Shown: positions 44,351 to 53,711, numbered from the stretch's first letter. The stretch is 64,000 nt of DNA from Halarsenatibacter silvermanii (GCF_900103135.1 NZ_FNGO01000009.1:1-64000); one strand, 5' to 3'. Notes: generated from the sequence alone by a model not told the origin. Numbers and translations: made by a program.

Positions 44351-44833
44351 TCAATAATATTCTTCTATCAATTCCTTTAAAGCCTCTATTAGATCATCTT
44401 CTGGTGAGTAGCTGACTCTCAATTCTTCAAAAAAGCTATCGTCTAAATTTTTAAGCAATAACCACCCTATCTCGATTGCGTCCTGCTTTGACAAAAGCAA
44501 ATTTAACTCCCGTCTGAAACGTCGTTTGGTATCTTCAAAATTCTCCTCCATCTCAGGCTTTACTTTAAAAGATGTCTGATATACCTCTCTTTGCTTCCAG
44601 CTGCGGGTGGGCTTTTCTTTTTTGGTTTCGCGGTCAGTTTTTTCCGGCTTTTCTATTTCAGTATTATCTGATTTTTTATCCTCTTTATCATCTGTTTCTT
44701 TATCGGCTTCAGTTCCATCTTTTTTCTTTTCTTTATCATCTTTATCAGACTTCTTTTCATCCTCTTCTCTTACTCTCTGTTTTTTCAGCCGCTCTCCTAT
44801 ATTCTGAAAGAGTTTTTCGCTGTCCGAGCTCAT
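44351..44833 (-). CDS. Putative centromere-binding partner of ParA
   Basis: A 160-residue protein. The first 85 residues are a Lys/Asp/Glu low-complexity linker with long acidic-basic runs. The C-terminal 75 residues hold a predicted ribbon-helix-helix or ParB-like part (REVYQTSFKVKPEMEENFED, then RRELNLLLSKQDAIEIGWLL). ATG 44833 overlaps the parA stop as ATGA and uses GGGAGG inside parA, so the two are coupled. By position it is the DNA-binding partition adaptor; no direct ParB motif is seen. Confidence 0.6.
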   Translation of the reverse strand: MSSDSEKLFQNIGERLKKQRVREEDEKKSDKDDKEKKKDGTEADKETDDKEDKKSDNTEIEKPEKTDRETKKEKPTRSWKQREVYQTSFKVKPEMEENFEDTKRRFRRELNLLLSKQDAIEIGWLLLKNLDDSFFEELRVSYSPEDDLIEALKELIEEYY

Positions 44834-45615
44834 CGAACCTCCCTTGTCTGACATATTTCGATGACCTCCCTGGCAAGTGCCTCATAATTTTTAGCCCCTC
44901 GGGCTCTGCCGTCGTATTCAAAGATCGATTTGCTGTTGCTCTGGGCTTCTTTTAGGGTTGTATTTGTTTTAATCAGAGTATCGAAGACTTTATCCTTAAA
45001 ATAGTCATTGATTTTTTCAGTCATTTCTTTATGTAACCGAAGTCGGCCGTCATGCATTGTGATCAATACTCCCATTATTTTGAGATCGGAATTTGTCTCT
45101 TCCTGTATCTCCTCAATGGTTGAAAGCAGCATATCTATGCCGTAAAGAGCATAAACTTCAGCCTGCATGGGAATAATTACATAATCAGAAGCACTCAGAG
45201 CATTGATTGTCAATATACCGAGGGCAGGCGGACAATCTATAATTATAAAATCGTATTCTTCTCTGATTGAATTGGTTATAGATCTGGATAATAATGAAGC
45301 TGAACTTATTCGACGTGTGAATTCAATTTCGGCGCCGGAGAGTTCAAAAGCAGATGGTATTATATCCATCCTTTCGTGATCGCTGCTTTTGATAACACTT
45401 CCCAAAGGCAGTTCTTTATCCTTTAAGACGTCATATATTGACTGTTTTTGAGCATAACAATCAATACCTACTGTATTGGAAAGATTCATCTGCGGGTCAA
45501 GATCCATAATCAATGTATTTTTATCCTGTTCGGCCAGTGCATAACCCAGATTATGTGTAGTTGTTGTTTTGCCTACTCCACCTTTTTGGTTTACTATGCT
45601 GATTATATTTGCCAT
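44830..45615 (-). CDS. parA: ParA family partition ATPase
   Basis: A 261-residue Walker ATPase of the ParA/Soj family. The deviant P-loop is VNQKGGVGKTTTTHNLGYAL (residues 8-27), followed by LIMDLDPQMNLSNTVGID, IIIDCPPALGILTINAL and a C-terminal MHDGRLRLHKEM. It moves plasmids or chromosome origins by ATP-driven binding to DNA. There is no N-terminal DNA-binding domain, so it is of the type Ib or Soj kind. ATG follows AGAGGTGATAAA. Codons here are A+T rich compared with the surrounding 50% GC genes, a sign of recent origin. Confidence 0.93.
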   Translation of the reverse strand: MANIISIVNQKGGVGKTTTTHNLGYALAEQDKNTLIMDLDPQMNLSNTVGIDCYAQKQSIYDVLKDKELPLGSVIKSSDHERMDIIPSAFELSGAEIEFTRRISSASLLSRSITNSIREEYDFIIIDCPPALGILTINALSASDYVIIPMQAEVYALYGIDMLLSTIEEIQEETNSDLKIMGVLITMHDGRLRLHKEMTEKINDYFKDKVFDTLIKTNTTLKEAQSNSKSIFEYDGRARGAKNYEALAREVIEICQTREVR

Positions 45616-46451
45616 TTTATCACCTCTAAATGTTATCTTATAACACCTTTTGTGTTAATGTATAGTTTCTTTATTGATAAAAAAATTCCTGCTGCTTTAG
45701 CTTTTTTATTTGCAGATGAGCAGAGAAAAACAGGAAATATTATTCATACTTTTCAAAAATAATTATATACATATTTATATATTTCTGAAACTTCACAAAT
45801 ATTTAAATGTATAATTACATATCTGTACAAATAAATATTTAAGAAAATTAAAAAATATTTATTTGTATCAATGTATAGATGTATAAATATATATTTATAA
45901 ATATTACAAATATAATACCGAATCTTAAAAGCTGCCCCTTCAGAGCTGCATTGAGCTGTTTAAACAAATATTTTATCAGCATTGCTGTCATGGGGGGATT
46001 TAGGCCGCTTCAATACTCATAATATTTCAGAGCCAGCTCCAAAAAATCCCTGGATGATTATTCAGAAATAATTAACCATACAAATATGTAAATAAATATT
46101 TCTGAAATTTCATAAAAAATTATATGTACAAGCATACATTTATACAAATAAATATTTCTGAATAATAGCAAAAATATAAATGTATACATGTATGAATGTA
46201 CAAATATGTATTTATTTAAATGTATAAATACATAAATAATTATTTCAGAAAATTTAAATTAATTTATTTTGTTTTTTAAGCCGGGAGGGATAAGCTGATG
46301 CCGTAGTGAAAAGAAGTTTGAAAGGAGCAGAAAGTGGAGTGTAAAAAAAATAATTACTCCAGAAATTTTATTAATATAAGTTCTGAGATAATAAAATATG
46401 TAAAAGTAACCGCTCTTTTATGCAAACTTACAGGTCCAGAAATATAACATC
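45616..46451. repeat. AT-rich iteron-like region upstream of parA
   Basis: Over 45760-46270 the sequence is almost only A and T, with repeats of AAATAAATATTTCTGAA (46091-46107, 46144-46160), its inverse near 46245, and several ATGTATAAATA units. The pattern matches the left block near 44200. It probably contains the partition site and promoter of parAB. No gene is present. From 46270 to 46451 nothing recognised. Confidence 0.7.
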
Positions 46452-46498
46452 AAAAAAGCCCGCCGAAAATAAGTGATCTTTCAGCGGGCCGGTCTTTT
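46452..46498. terminator. Bidirectional terminator of the class V aminotransferase
   Basis: GCCCGCCGAAA and TTTCAGCGGGC form the stem. On the minus strand TTTTTTGATG follows; on the plus strand CGGTCTTTTGC follows. It serves the leftward aminotransferase transcript. Confidence 0.8.
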
Positions 46499-46564
46499 GC
46501 AGAAAATTAATAGCAAATCATGCTGTCTGTGAAGATTCTTTTTTGATAGCTGAATCTTAAAAAG

Positions 46565-46632
46565 TTTTCTGGCCATGGACTTAATCTGAGGTTCGAAAAA
46601 TTTCGAGTATCACTTCGCTTTATATCTTCCAG
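46565..46632. mobile_element. Fragment of the MITE family (right half)
   Basis: About 68 bases match the right part of copy C: GGCCATGGACTTAA, CGAAAAATTTC, and TATCACTT with CTTTATATCTTCCAG. The outer end and its inverted repeat are missing. Confidence 0.7.
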
Positions 46633-46669
46633 ATGAATATGATTAAATATGGTGATGATCCATTATTAT

Positions 46670-47815
46670 TTAACTGTATTTCTCCTGCATATATGTTTTC
46701 ATTCCGGCACCAAAATCAACATCTTTTCCGCAGCGGTAAAGTGTTCTTTCTATCGCCTGCAGAACAGAGGTGATAACATGTTCATCGATATTGCCCATGT
46801 GACCCAGACGGAAAAGTTTACCGGCGTAATCGCCCAGGCCGCCAGCTACAACAGCTCCTTCCTCGCGCAGCGTATCGCGAAACTCCTCGTCATTTATACC
46901 CTCGGGATAAAGAACATTGGATAGGGTGTGGGCTCGCCATCCTTTTTCAGCCAGAATTTCAAAGCCCATAGTTTCCAGGGCTGCCTGAATAGCTCTGGCG
47001 TCCCTTTCATGGCGGGAAAAACGCGATTCAAGACCTTCTTTTTTGATCAGCGACAGGGATGCCTTAAGAGCCCAGATCAGATTGACGGCTGGAGTACCAA
47101 AATAGTTGCTGGGATCGTGCATAATAGGCAGCCATTTTTCGAAATCCCCGTAATACTCATTTATCTCACCCAGCTTATTGCGCCTTTTCATGGCCCGCGG
47201 ACCGGCCCAGATTAAAGCCAGGCCTGGTGGTACTCCGAATGCTTTCTGTGATCCGGTGAACAGTATATCTATATTCATGGGATCGACATATTCTTTTTCG
47301 GCTGCGGTAGCGCAGACACCATCAACTATGAATACTGCATCGCTTTCGTTTTGAACGATTCTGCCTATCTCTTCGATGGGAGCTTTAACTCCTGTAGAGG
47401 TGTCAACATGGGTGGCTATGACGCCTCTGTAATTATCCCGGGACAGCTCTTCCCGGATCTTTTCCGGTGCGATGCCGGTACCCCACTCTGCAGATAATAC
47501 CTTATAGTCATAATTTTTGCGTTCGGCAATTTCTACGAACCTATCTCCGAAATAGCCATGAGAGATAATGAGAACTTTATCGCCGGATTTTAATGTATTG
47601 CTGACAGACATTTCCATGGCCAGAGTGCCGCTGCCGGGAACTACAAAAACTTCGCCATCGGTCTTCCAAAGCTTTTTTAAGTCGGCTAGAACACTCTCAA
47701 AATCGGCGACAAATTCAGGATCTTTAAAAGCAGCTGTTTTCCGGCCCATGGCATTCTGGATCGGCTCAACGACAGGGGTGGGACCGGGTATCATTACGTA
47801 TTTTTCATTTTCCAT
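46670..47815 (-). CDS. Class V aminotransferase, alanine-glyoxylate/serine-pyruvate type
   Basis: A PLP enzyme of 381 residues, cytosolic, moving an amino group from alanine or serine to glyoxylate or pyruvate. The opening MIPGPTPVVEPIQNAMGRKT and the PLP lysine in DILFTGSQKAFGVPPGLAL (about residue 195) are typical, as is VDGVCATAAEKEYVDP and HVDTSTGVKAPIEE. ATG follows CGGGAGGTTATTAAA. It is divergent from the ATP-grasp gene, so the two may share regulation. MITE fragments lie on both sides. Substrate not established; the phosphonate and purine-degradation branches are alternatives. Confidence 0.9.
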   Translation of the reverse strand: MENEKYVMIPGPTPVVEPIQNAMGRKTAAFKDPEFVADFESVLADLKKLWKTDGEVFVVPGSGTLAMEMSVSNTLKSGDKVLIISHGYFGDRFVEIAERKNYDYKVLSAEWGTGIAPEKIREELSRDNYRGVIATHVDTSTGVKAPIEEIGRIVQNESDAVFIVDGVCATAAEKEYVDPMNIDILFTGSQKAFGVPPGLALIWAGPRAMKRRNKLGEINEYYGDFEKWLPIMHDPSNYFGTPAVNLIWALKASLSLIKKEGLESRFSRHERDARAIQAALETMGFEILAEKGWRAHTLSNVLYPEGINDEEFRDTLREEGAVVAGGLGDYAGKLFRLGHMGNIDEHVITSVLQAIERTLYRCGKDVDFGAGMKTYMQEKYS

Positions 47816-48299
47816 TTTAATAACCTCCCGAAAAATTTGTCAGTTTTCCCGGCGGATTGAATGACAATTTTGGGACCGGGTTGATGATTGAAAATATCAC
47901 AATAACTGATAACAAGAAGATCCCATTTTAAAAGAGCATTTTTCGTACCCATTTTGAAATTCTATATTTCCGGATAAATTTCCTTCACTGACCGAGAAAT
48001 TAGATTGTTAATCCCGGCAGAAAATATTATGAAGATATTCATCGCTTAATTTTAGTTTTCGGCCAAAAAATTCAGAGCTAATTTATTCAATTATTTTAAT
48101 AAAAAAATAAATTACAAATATTCAAAAGGAATTTTCTGATAAATATTGAAGTTATATTATTAAGAGGACTTCCAAATATTCGCCGGTTGATCAGGGTTTT
48201 AGAAAGTTTTTGGGATTGAGAAAGAACGGGCCATGTTCATCCGGTCGGCGGAAGTCCTCATGAGACCAGCTAAAAAACAGCCAAAATTGGAGGGGTTTT
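47816..48299. other. Intergenic region with MITE pieces and an inverted-repeat leader
   Basis: At 47903-47924 AACTGATAACAAGAAGATCC is a MITE right end, and at 48045-48072 TAGTTTTCGGCCAAAAAATT is an inner MITE piece. GAGGACTTCC (48164-48173) and GGAAGTCCTC (48250-48259) form a perfect 10-base inverted repeat around a 76-base spacer, ending 40 bases before the ATP-grasp start. No further gene is present. Confidence 0.6.
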
Positions 48300-49616
48300 A
48301 TGTCAAAGAAAGTCATGGTAGTTCTTCCTGTAGGCAGAGATAGGAATTATCTGGGCCGAGTTGAAGAGAAGACGGATGAATATGAGATTGTCTGGATGGA
48401 TGATGATCTCTTCCAGTATCCTTTCCCTGAAGAAGATTTCAGCCTGGTTGATTACACGGAAAAATGCTCGGATTTCATCGAAAAAAATCAGGTGGATGGA
48501 CTCTATTATTCACATGATCTGGCCAATCTGGTGGCGGCTGAGCTGGCAGAAAGACACGATATTTATGGCCCCAGCCTGGAAGCTATGTTTTTGACCAACC
48601 ACAAGTATTATTCCCGCAAAAATCAGCCCAATTCGCCCTGGGTTGATTACATCGATCTGGAGACGGGCGAGTGGGGGGAGGGCAATCCCACCTATCCCTG
48701 CTATATTAAGCCGACCTCGCTTACTATGACCCTGCATCAGCATCAGGTCAAATCTCAGGAAGAGATGGACAGGCTGCTGAACGAGATCAGAGATGATTTG
48801 ACTGAAAAGATGTCGATCTATCATGAGTTTTTCGGCGAATATATCGACCTGGACAAATATCCGCTGGCCGATAAGAATATCATGGTGGTCGAGGAACTTA
48901 TCGATGACTTTGAACAGCACTGTGTCGAAGGCTGGATAGGAGAAGACGGCGAGATCAATATCTGGGCTGTCTCCGATCATATATATTATCCCGGTGATCG
49001 CAAGTCGATAGACTGCTATGCCACACCTACCTGCCTGACCGAGGATGTGCATCAGGATATAGTCGAATACGCCAAAGAGGCGGTGAGACAGCACGGAATA
49101 GACGCCGGTTTCTGGAATGTGGAAGTATGGCGGGTGGACGATGGAAGCTGGGATGATAATATTACCGCTACCGAGGTAAATGGAAGGGCTGCTTCGGTCT
49201 GGTACAATCTCTATTACAACACTTTTGATGTCAACATGGCCGAAGCTATCCTCCATCTCTGCGGAAGAAATGAAGAAAAGACCGCCGAGCTGGATCCTGA
49301 TTACGATGAGGCCGAACGCTGCGGGGCACAATTTCATGTCATAACTTACGGCGAGGGTGAGGCGGAGGAATTTCTGGATCACGATTATATCGATGCGATC
49401 GCAGAGCCCGAGATCGAGGTTTTCTATCCCCGCGGCAGCATGGTAAAACAGAAAGAAACTACCGGAGTCTGGCTGGCCCGTTTTGAAATTTTCGGAGATG
49501 ATATTGTCGAGCTCTGTGAAAAGGCTGATGAACTGCGAAGCAATATGTTGAAAAAACCCGAACAATCTCCGACGCCGCCGGAGAGAAAACTTTTTTATGA
49601 GGAACTGCGCGTTTAA
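48300..49616 (+). CDS. ATP-grasp family ligase of unknown substrate
   Basis: A 438-residue protein opening MSKKVMVVLPVGRDRNYLGR, with a Rossmann-like N-terminal part and a central ATP-grasp fold: YPCYIKPTSLTMTLHQHQVK (about residues 128-147) and MVVEELIDDFEQHCVEGWIG, then TATEVNGRAASVWYNLYY as the metal-binding strand. ATP-grasp ligases join a carboxylate to an amine or thiol. It resembles the carnosine-synthase-like and amino-acid-ligase branch only loosely, and I cannot name a substrate. The C-terminal 80 residues are acidic. ATG follows GGAGGGGTTTT. A terminator follows 55 bases past the stop. Confidence 0.8.
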   Translation: MSKKVMVVLPVGRDRNYLGRVEEKTDEYEIVWMDDDLFQYPFPEEDFSLVDYTEKCSDFIEKNQVDGLYYSHDLANLVAAELAERHDIYGPSLEAMFLTNHKYYSRKNQPNSPWVDYIDLETGEWGEGNPTYPCYIKPTSLTMTLHQHQVKSQEEMDRLLNEIRDDLTEKMSIYHEFFGEYIDLDKYPLADKNIMVVEELIDDFEQHCVEGWIGEDGEINIWAVSDHIYYPGDRKSIDCYATPTCLTEDVHQDIVEYAKEAVRQHGIDAGFWNVEVWRVDDGSWDDNITATEVNGRAASVWYNLYYNTFDVNMAEAILHLCGRNEEKTAELDPDYDEAERCGAQFHVITYGEGEAEEFLDHDYIDAIAEPEIEVFYPRGSMVKQKETTGVWLARFEIFGDDIVELCEKADELRSNMLKKPEQSPTPPERKLFYEELRV

Positions 49617-49671
49617 AGATATCCGGAGTTGAGGGGAGATCTTCATTATCTTTGAGCGGCGATATTCGATC

Positions 49672-49697
49672 AGCCCGGGCTGAGACCCGGGTTTTTG
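49672..49697 (+). terminator. Terminator of the ATP-grasp gene
   Basis: CCCGGG CTGAGA CCCGGG followed by TTTTTGTTTTTG. Confidence 0.85.
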
Positions 49698-49834
49698 TTT
49701 TTGCTCAAATTTTTGTCGGACTCAGATCCGGCAGATTTGACTGGAATGTCAGCTTTAATTATTATAAAAGGAGAGATTGCTGAACCAACAGGCAAATTGC
49801 TTTAAAACCCTATCCAACAGGAGTTGATAAAACA

Positions 49835-50758
49835 TTGAAAGAGATGCTGATGGATTGTGATCCAGGTCATGACGATGCCATAGCTTTACTTTTGGCTGCT
49901 GCCAGCCCCGAACTGCAGCTGCGTGGGGTGACCACAGTGGCTGGCAATCAAATACTCGAGCTGACCACAAAAAACGCCCTCAAAGTTCTCGAATTTGCCG
50001 GTGTAGAAGTCGAAGTTTATGCCGGCTGTGAAAAGCCGCTCATACGCGAGCTCAAAACAGCGCCTGATGTGCACGGCGAGACAGGTCTGGAAGGACCGGA
50101 GCTTCCAGAACCCCGGGGGGAGGCCGGTGAAAAACATGCGGTCAATTATCTAAGAGAGGAGCTTAAAAGGGCAGATGAGCCGCTGGCGCTGGTGCCGACA
50201 GGTCCTCTCACCAATATTGGATCGCTTCTGGCGGGGACGCCGGGGATCGAGGAGAATATTGAAGAGATAATCTTTATGGGAGGAGCCATCCAGGGAGGCA
50301 ACCGCACGGCGGCGGCAGAATTCAACATACTGGTCGATCCGGAAGCTGCCGATCTGGTCCTCAACAGCGGGGTTGATAAGACGATGGTGGGTCTGGATGT
50401 GACCCGCAGGGCCCGGTTTTTGCCCGAAGATATCGAAGAGATCAAAGAGATTGACAATCCTGTAGCCGAGATGGCAGCTGAACTTCTCGATTATTTCGTG
50501 AAATATCACCGCCGGGAGCTGGATATGAATGGCTGTCCTCTCCACGACCCGCTGGCGGTGGCTGCTTTGATCGATGACACGGTGATAGAGACAGAAACCC
50601 GACCGGTGAGAGTGGAGACAGCCGGTCGTTTCACAACTGGCTCCACAGTGGTCGATTTCGACGGAAAGACTCTGGGCGAACCCAACCTGGAGGTTGCGGT
50701 AGATGTGGATGGGGAAAAATTTAAACACATGGTGAAAAAGGCCCTGAGCGGTTTTTGA
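49835..50758 (+). CDS. Inosine/uridine-preferring nucleoside hydrolase
   Basis: A 307-residue enzyme that splits nucleosides into base and ribose. The calcium-binding DCDPGHDDAIALLLA is at about residues 7-21; TVAGNQILELTTKNAL, VHGETGLEGPELPE, ALVPTGPLTNIGSLL and NGCPLHDPLAVAALID with the catalytic His are all present. The start may be TTG 49835, twelve bases behind CAGGAG, or ATG 49844. It converges with the MBL protein: the two stop codons are three bases apart. No nucleoside transporter adjoins. Confidence 0.94.
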   Translation: MKEMLMDCDPGHDDAIALLLAAASPELQLRGVTTVAGNQILELTTKNALKVLEFAGVEVEVYAGCEKPLIRELKTAPDVHGETGLEGPELPEPRGEAGEKHAVNYLREELKRADEPLALVPTGPLTNIGSLLAGTPGIEENIEEIIFMGGAIQGGNRTAAAEFNILVDPEAADLVLNSGVDKTMVGLDVTRRARFLPEDIEEIKEIDNPVAEMAAELLDYFVKYHRRELDMNGCPLHDPLAVAALIDDTVIETETRPVRVETAGRFTTGSTVVDFDGKTLGEPNLEVAVDVDGEKFKHMVKKALSGF

Positions 50759-50761
50759 TCA

Positions 50762-51883
50762 CTAAAGCTTTATTTCATCTTTCATATCCTCCAGCCGGGC
50801 CGGACCGATACCGCTCACATTTTTTAACTCCTCTTTATCCTGAAAAGATCCGTGCTGCTGGCGATATTCTACGATTCGACCGGCTATAGTCGGTCCCACG
50901 CCGGTTATGTTCTTCAGTTCGTCAGCTTCGGCGGTGTTGACATTTATTCTGTCAGCCTCTAATTCGGCCGCCGCCGGCACGGGATCTGTTTTGGATTTTA
51001 CCGTCTCGCCATCTGATTTAAAAACAATATCACCCTGGATATCGTTGCGAAATATATCGACCTGATAGTCCTCCAGGCGGTCGAGCGCTTCCTGGTGCGG
51101 ATGCCCGTAACGATTGTCCTCTCCGGCCTGAATTACTCCGTAATCAGGGGCTACCGCTTCGAGGAATGTACTGCCGGTCGATGTATGAGAGCCGTGATGT
51201 CCTACCTTGAGAAGCTGACTTTCCAGCTCATCGAAGCGGGCAGCTATTTCGCGCTCTGTCTCTTTTTCCGCGTCGCCGGTAAACATGAAAGCAGTTTCCT
51301 TAAAATTTAGCCGGGCAACTATGTTATCCCGGTGCAGATCGCCGGTCAGAGGTTTTTCAGGACTCAAAATTTTCAATTCCACCCCATCAGCCAGTTTATA
51401 GCGGTCGCCGGCCCGCCCGTAAACTTTATCGATATTTTCTCTTTCCACCGTCTTTACATATTCCTGATAGGTTTCCGTGTGATGTTCGGCTCCGGAATCG
51501 ATGATCTTTTTTATCTCAAAGGCCGGCAGCACTTCGGTAAAACCACCTATATGATCGGCATGAGGATGAGTGGCTATCACCTTATGCAGTGTCTCAACCC
51601 CGAGCTTTTCGAGGTAATCTATAACGGTATCGCCTTTCCAGTTCTGTCCTGCATCTATGAGCAGTTTGCGGCGTTTTTCACCGGGTAAAAGCGCTTTGAC
51701 CAGGATGGAATCGCCCTGGCCTACGTCGATAAAATGCACCCTGAGCTCTTCAGCTGGCAGTTCATCTGATCGAAGAGCTCGAGGCCCGATTGCGGCTGCC
51801 GTCAGCAAAAATGACAGCAGGATGATCAGCAGAAGTCGAAACCGTCTGCTCTCAGGTTTAAAGCCCGGCCTTTTTTCTCCCAT
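50762..51883 (-). CDS. ComEC-like metallo-beta-lactamase protein with helix-hairpin-helix tail
   Basis: A 373-residue protein. Residues 12-35 form a signal or membrane anchor. Residues 45-290 are a metallo-beta-lactamase fold with FIDVGQGDSILV, ATHPHADHIGGFTEVLP and GHHGSHTSTGSTF, the arrangement of the ComEC C-terminal domain and related competence hydrolases. Residues 305-373 form two helix-hairpin-helix units (INVNTAEADELKNITGVGPT, FQDKEELKNVSGIGPARL) as in ComEA, which binds DNA. The combination points to extracellular DNA processing or uptake. ATG follows GAGGAGGAATTATC. Third in a leftward run with the DMT permease and polymerase genes. Confidence 0.9.
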   Translation of the reverse strand: MGEKRPGFKPESRRFRLLLIILLSFLLTAAAIGPRALRSDELPAEELRVHFIDVGQGDSILVKALLPGEKRRKLLIDAGQNWKGDTVIDYLEKLGVETLHKVIATHPHADHIGGFTEVLPAFEIKKIIDSGAEHHTETYQEYVKTVERENIDKVYGRAGDRYKLADGVELKILSPEKPLTGDLHRDNIVARLNFKETAFMFTGDAEKETEREIAARFDELESQLLKVGHHGSHTSTGSTFLEAVAPDYGVIQAGEDNRYGHPHQEALDRLEDYQVDIFRNDIQGDIVFKSDGETVKSKTDPVPAAAELEADRINVNTAEADELKNITGVGPTIAGRIVEYRQQHGSFQDKEELKNVSGIGPARLEDMKDEIKL

Positions 51884-51909
51884 GATAATTCCTCCTCGTT
51901 AGGTCATAC

Positions 51910-52344
51910 TCAGTAAAGCTGATAGATCACCAGTCCGGCTATCATCATGGCCAGGCCGATGAGCCGGGGCAGCGAGATTGTTATGATCGGCTCTTCAAAA
52001 AATCCGTAGTAGTTGATGATGAAAGCGATCAGTATCTGAGTAACTATCACGATGGTGATACCGATGCTTATCCCCAGCAGAGTAATTGCCTGGGTGACCG
52101 AAAAGATAATGCCGACCCCCAGCACTCCGCCCAGCAGATAATAGGGTTCTATCGAGGTGAAGGCCGAGATATTTATTTTCCGGCTGAGAGTGAGAAGTAT
52201 GAAGAGGGCGAAAATAAAGCCGCTGCCATGTACGAAGGCGTTCATACTCCAAAAGCCTGCCGCCTCGCCCAGGCGGGCGTTGAAGATGGACTGCAGCGCT
52301 ATAAAAATGCCTGCCAGTATAGAAAAGAAGATTCCCTGCAGCAT
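51910..52344 (-). CDS. DMT family permease, YdcZ/DUF606 type
   Basis: A 144-residue membrane protein with about five hydrophobic segments, typical of the short DUF606 branch of drug/metabolite transporters that act as dimers. FFSILAGIFIALQSIFNARLG and SISLPRLIGLAMMIAGLVIY are family-like. ATG 52344 follows GGGGAGGAATTCT; an in-frame ATG ten codons earlier lacks a site. Only 26 bases separate it from the MBL gene. Substrate unknown. Confidence 0.88.
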   Translation of the reverse strand: MLQGIFFSILAGIFIALQSIFNARLGEAAGFWSMNAFVHGSGFIFALFILLTLSRKINISAFTSIEPYYLLGGVLGVGIIFSVTQAITLLGISIGITIVIVTQILIAFIINYYGFFEEPIITISLPRLIGLAMMIAGLVIYQLY

Positions 52345-52403
52345 AGAATTCCTCCCCGAATGTGAGATTATCATATACAGTCCCGGTCTGCAAGGAGCTA
52401 AAT

Positions 52404-53684
52404 TCAGGCTTTATGCCCTCCTATATTGTATTTTATGCGCTCGTGTAAGTTTTTTTCGCAGAGGCTGCGGCCGAAAGAGAGCGCCCCGGCTCCGTGCTGG
52501 CGGCGAATTTGATCGCGGATTTGGGCAAGCTGGCGGCGCCGGCTGCGGTCGGAGAAAAAATCGAGCCGGATATCTTCGGCCGAACTCAAATTGCTCAAAG
52601 CTACGTTGACCCTGCGCACCGGTTCCCCCCGGTAATTTTCTTCCAGCAGTTCAGAGCAGGCTTCGGTCACCTCTCCTTCCAGCTGGCAGGGAGACGACAT
52701 GGTTTTTTGAGCCTGAAGACCGGATTCAGGATGAGAATGACTGAAAGCAAGCCCCAGAGATACCGTCCGGCCCGCCAGACCATCGCGGCGGGCCCGGAAG
52801 CAGATTTCCTCGCAGAGGTTGTAAATGACGGTCAGCAGACGCTGTCTGTTTTTGTAATCTTCAAAGAGTGTTATCCCGCGGCCGAAGCTGCTGCGGCTGC
52901 TGTCATAGAAGCCTTCCGGTCGGCTGAAATCTATCCCCCAGGCGTGTTGATATATCTGTCTGCCCATAACTCCCAGTCTGCGCTCAAAAAAATCTTCGTC
53001 CAGGCGAGCTATATCGCCCACCTTTTTGATGCCGTATTGATTGAACTTCTTTTCCAGCCGGGAACCTATTCCCCAGCACTCGGAGAGTTCAGCGGGCCAG
53101 AGTTTCTCGGGAATATCCTCATAAGTCCAGCGGGCCAGGCCGGTCTTTTTGCCCTCGATGTCCATGGCCGCTTTGGCTATGAACATATTAGGCCCCAGGC
53201 CCAGGCTGGCCACCAGATTAAAGCGGCGGTAGATCTCGTGCTGAAGCTCCCGGGCCCGGCGGCGAAATCCTTTGCCCTGATCGGGCACGTCGGTCAGATC
53301 TATCCAGGACTCATCGATCGAATAGACGAATATGTCGTCGATCGGGGCAAATTCGGTCAGAAGCTCGGTTATCTCCAGCGAGCGCTCTATGTAAAGAGAC
53401 ATCCGGGGTTCGACGGTGATGATTTTCTCATCTGAGGGCAGGTCGAAAACTCTGTCGCCGGTGCCGATGCCGTATCTGCTTTTGAGCGCCGGGGAAGCGG
53501 CTAAAATCACCGAACCCGGGCGATCGGCATCGCCGATAACCGCCAGCATTTTCCGGAAGGGATCCAGACCCCGCTTTACCGCCTCGACGCTGGCATAAAA
53601 AGATTTCATATCCAGACAAACTATCTTCCGCCGCGGCATACTGTCATAGGAAATAGGGGGATTGAGCTCAGCAGTCTCTGTCAT
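52404..53684 (-). CDS. Y-family DNA polymerase (UvrX/DinB-like)
   Basis: Translesion polymerase of 426 residues. VCLDMKSFYASVEAVKRGLD holds the first metal Asp and the steric-gate region; AVIGDADRPGSVILAASPALKSRYGI, SIDESWIDLTD with the second acidic pair, and the ECWGIGSRLEKKFNQYGIKKV helix-hairpin-helix follow; a little-finger domain is at about 310-420. It is of the UvrX/ImpB type more than DinB of E. coli. ATG 53684 follows GGAGGTGGTTAT; a longer frame to 53765 crosses the promoter and is not used. It has a palindromic operator, fitting SOS-type control. Confidence 0.93.
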   Translation of the reverse strand: MTETAELNPPISYDSMPRRKIVCLDMKSFYASVEAVKRGLDPFRKMLAVIGDADRPGSVILAASPALKSRYGIGTGDRVFDLPSDEKIITVEPRMSLYIERSLEITELLTEFAPIDDIFVYSIDESWIDLTDVPDQGKGFRRRARELQHEIYRRFNLVASLGLGPNMFIAKAAMDIEGKKTGLARWTYEDIPEKLWPAELSECWGIGSRLEKKFNQYGIKKVGDIARLDEDFFERRLGVMGRQIYQHAWGIDFSRPEGFYDSSRSSFGRGITLFEDYKNRQRLLTVIYNLCEEICFRARRDGLAGRTVSLGLAFSHSHPESGLQAQKTMSSPCQLEGEVTEACSELLEENYRGEPVRRVNVALSNLSSAEDIRLDFFSDRSRRRQLAQIRDQIRRQHGAGALSFGRSLCEKNLHERIKYNIGGHKA

Positions 53685-53711
53685 ATAACCACCTCCAAAC
53701 AGGTGTACACA

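Noticed and set aside
48510-49646. 378-codon frame antisense to the ATP-grasp gene
   Set aside because: The plus-strand protein has family motifs and a ribosome site; the antisense frame has neither.
52494-53435. 313-codon frame antisense to the Y-family polymerase
   Set aside because: Shadow of the polymerase; no start signal and no known motif.
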